Position numbers and translations under genes: made by a program. This document shows positions 40,204 to 41,303 of a stretch of 41,303 bases of DNA, one piece after another (the first letter of the stretch is position 1; each line of letters begins with the position of its first letter). The stretch spans positions 1 to 41,303 of the forward strand of contig WHUX01000340.1 of NCBI GenBank assembly GCA_015179025.1, given 5' to 3'. A model generated the notes under the pieces. That model saw only the letters and a list, made by a program, of their open reading frames with translations, had not been told where the DNA came from and did not search any database. The DNA comes from Terfezia claveryi. Its lineage: Eukaryota; Ascomycota; Pezizomycetes; Pezizales; Pezizaceae.

Positions 40204-40829
40204 TGGTAATATTCTGTGTATGGTATGTAGTCAACAGCCTCCTGATTCATGGTAGGATCCTGTACCGAGACATTTCCCCAATTTGCGTACAAGAATAACT
40301 TCTTAGATGGATCCAGGATAGTCGCTAGATTATAGATGAGTGATTGTTTTTCCGTTCTCGAATAATATTTCTGCAATATGAGGTGACAGCCTTTCATTGC
40401 GCACAAAAATCCTGGTGCCCACGTCGCGCTGGCTGGAAGTTTGTGTATACGTTTGCGTTGTTTTTCGATGTGGTCGAAAATGTCGTTGTAGATGTATAAC
40501 GCATTGTGTATAGTCGCATGCTGGCCTGTGGAAATAGCATGTGTATAATCAGAGAGTGGTTTCAGAAAAATTATAGCCTCCTGAAATTGGGCCCATTCTT
40601 CTTTACTCAGCCACAATAGGCTATACTTTCCTTCAGTTGTAGTCAGACTGATCCATTGTTCAATGTATGACTATAGTCGCAATGCTCGCGTAAGAATGTC
40701 AAAAGTGGAGTTCCACCGAGTTCTGACATCCTGTATGAGGCCCATTGGCACGGGAGTGTCATTTTGGAGTTCTTTGAATTATGCCAACCATTGAGGACTA
40801 GCCACTATAGCTTTACACAGCTCCCGAAC

Positions 40830-40974
40830 CTGGAAAACTGTTAGCACATGGGATTGGGGGATAGGATTCCGTGACATTGTGGAATTTCGTGACATGTGGA
40901 ATTCCGTGATATTGTGTAATTCCGTGACATGTGGAATTCTGTGACGGGGTTATTGCAGAGCAAATATGACTAAC
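40830..40974 (-). other. hAT transposase intron 1 (145 nt) with GTGACAT repeats
   Basis: GTTAGT...TGCTAAC...CCAG, a good fungal branch site. Five 17-18-bp tandem units of GGAATTCCGTGACATGT (40864-40946) carry the TGTCACGGA core in the orientation opposite to that in intron 2. Confidence 0.78.
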
Positions 40975-41303
40975 CTTGCATACTGATCGCGCAAATGTAC
41001 CTGGCGCATACCCTTGCAGTGCTTTGATTGAAGTCTCCACTTGAGGAGCGGATGAGATAGTGTCATCATTATCTGGGCTTGACTTAAGTTCTTTCATAAA
41101 CTGGTTGCTCACCAACGCGATAACATGTGCGAGGCTGGGAAGTCTATATTGCTCCGCATTCCACTTTGGACAGAATACATTTGCCTGTAAATGCTTGGCC
41201 AGTGCTATGTTGACACTAGCATTATCTGAGACAATAGCTAAGACCCGGCTAGTGATACCCAAGTCCCGGATTATTTGGCTTAGCTTATTGGCTAGTTGTA
41301 CTG

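Larger units (their letters stand above)
38211..41303 (-). mobile_element. hAT DNA transposon (3' end and most of the transposase; continues right)
   Basis: Begins TAGTGTGCGCCACGGGGCG immediately after a broken gypsy IV RT codon, so 38211 is the terminal inverted repeat and AATGTGAT (38203-38210) the predicted 8-bp target duplication. The transposase reads on the minus strand. The other end is off the window. Confidence 0.85.
39249..41303 (-). pseudogene. hAT-family transposase, three exons visible, two in-frame stops, N-terminus off window
   Basis: Cut-and-paste transposase acting in the nucleus. Exons on the minus strand: 41303-40975, 40829-40204, 40083-39249. Exon 1 has the second catalytic Asp (VLAIVSDNASVN) and LAHVI, where CxxH is usual (Ser replaces Cys). 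Exon 2 has IQDVRTRWNSTFDILTRAL and ATILDPSKK. Exon 3 has the dimerisation domain: WWKVHAIEYPTLARMARDIL, SIPLTSVAVERIFSGARDIL with the catalytic Glu of VERIFS, then an acidic tail and a Lys/Arg-rich GTKRPASPS. Stops interrupt exon 2 at 40779-40781 (TAA) and 40671-40673 (TAG). Splicing preserves the frame across both introns, supporting the exon model. The zinc-finger N-terminus and first Asp are off the window. Confidence 0.85.

Overview
The window is a transposon graveyard from a filamentous fungus, most likely an ascomycete (Pezizomycotina). The support is: chromodomain-bearing Ty3/gypsy polyproteins of fungal type, fungal Ty1/copia elements, a hAT transposase with short fungal introns (GT..AG, branch site TGCTAAC), a fungal 5S rRNA gene, a fungal-type BTB/POZ gene relic, and heavy C-to-T/G-to-A decay resembling repeat-induced point mutation (RIP). 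No species can be named from the sequence. I see no intact host protein-coding gene.

Left part (1-17.6 kb) is one nested stack. The oldest layer is copia III (minus strand, about 11.57-17.6 kb). Copia II (plus) inserted into its reverse transcriptase. Gypsy I (plus) inserted into the copia II pol gene, and copia I (minus) inserted into gypsy I pol. Gypsy II (minus, 5099-11409, complete, with a perfect ATTAT target duplication) inserted into the copia II 3' LTR. A 1.86-kb foldback DNA element (12468-14330, 0.54-kb inverted arms, TA duplication) sits inside the copia III reverse transcriptase region.

Middle part (17.6-22.1 kb) is the only stretch with non-transposon content. It holds a 5S rRNA gene and a tandemly duplicated, 3'-damaged 5S copy, a possible copia LTR relic, a CENP-B/ABP1-like helix-turn-helix relic, a BTB/POZ gene relic with one in-frame stop, and a 98-bp miniature inverted-repeat element.

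Right part (22.1-41.3 kb): gypsy III (plus, 22083-34141) carries gypsy V (minus, 27199-33090) inside its integrase C-terminal region. Gypsy III is itself flanked by two inverted copies of an unrelated repeat of about 0.65 kb. Gypsy IV (plus, from 35263) is cut off at 38210 by a hAT DNA transposon (38211 to beyond the window) whose two introns and 3' subterminal region share many copies of a TGTCACGGA motif.

Shared mechanism: the gypsy elements have the order LTR - primer site - gag (coiled coil, capsid, CCHC knuckle) - protease/RT/RNase H/integrase/chromodomain - polypurine tract - LTR. Three of them (II, III, IV) keep the same -1 ribosomal frameshift signal at the gag stop: GGGAAAA, 5-nt spacer, then a 12-bp hairpin containing the stop codon. 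In II, III, IV and V a segment near the predicted transcript start is complementary to the sequence 2 nt after the LTR, and the pairing co-varies between families, which suggests Tf1/sushi-type self-priming. Elements I, III and IV decay by stop-creating transitions with intact frames, whereas II and V decay mainly by single-base frameshifts.
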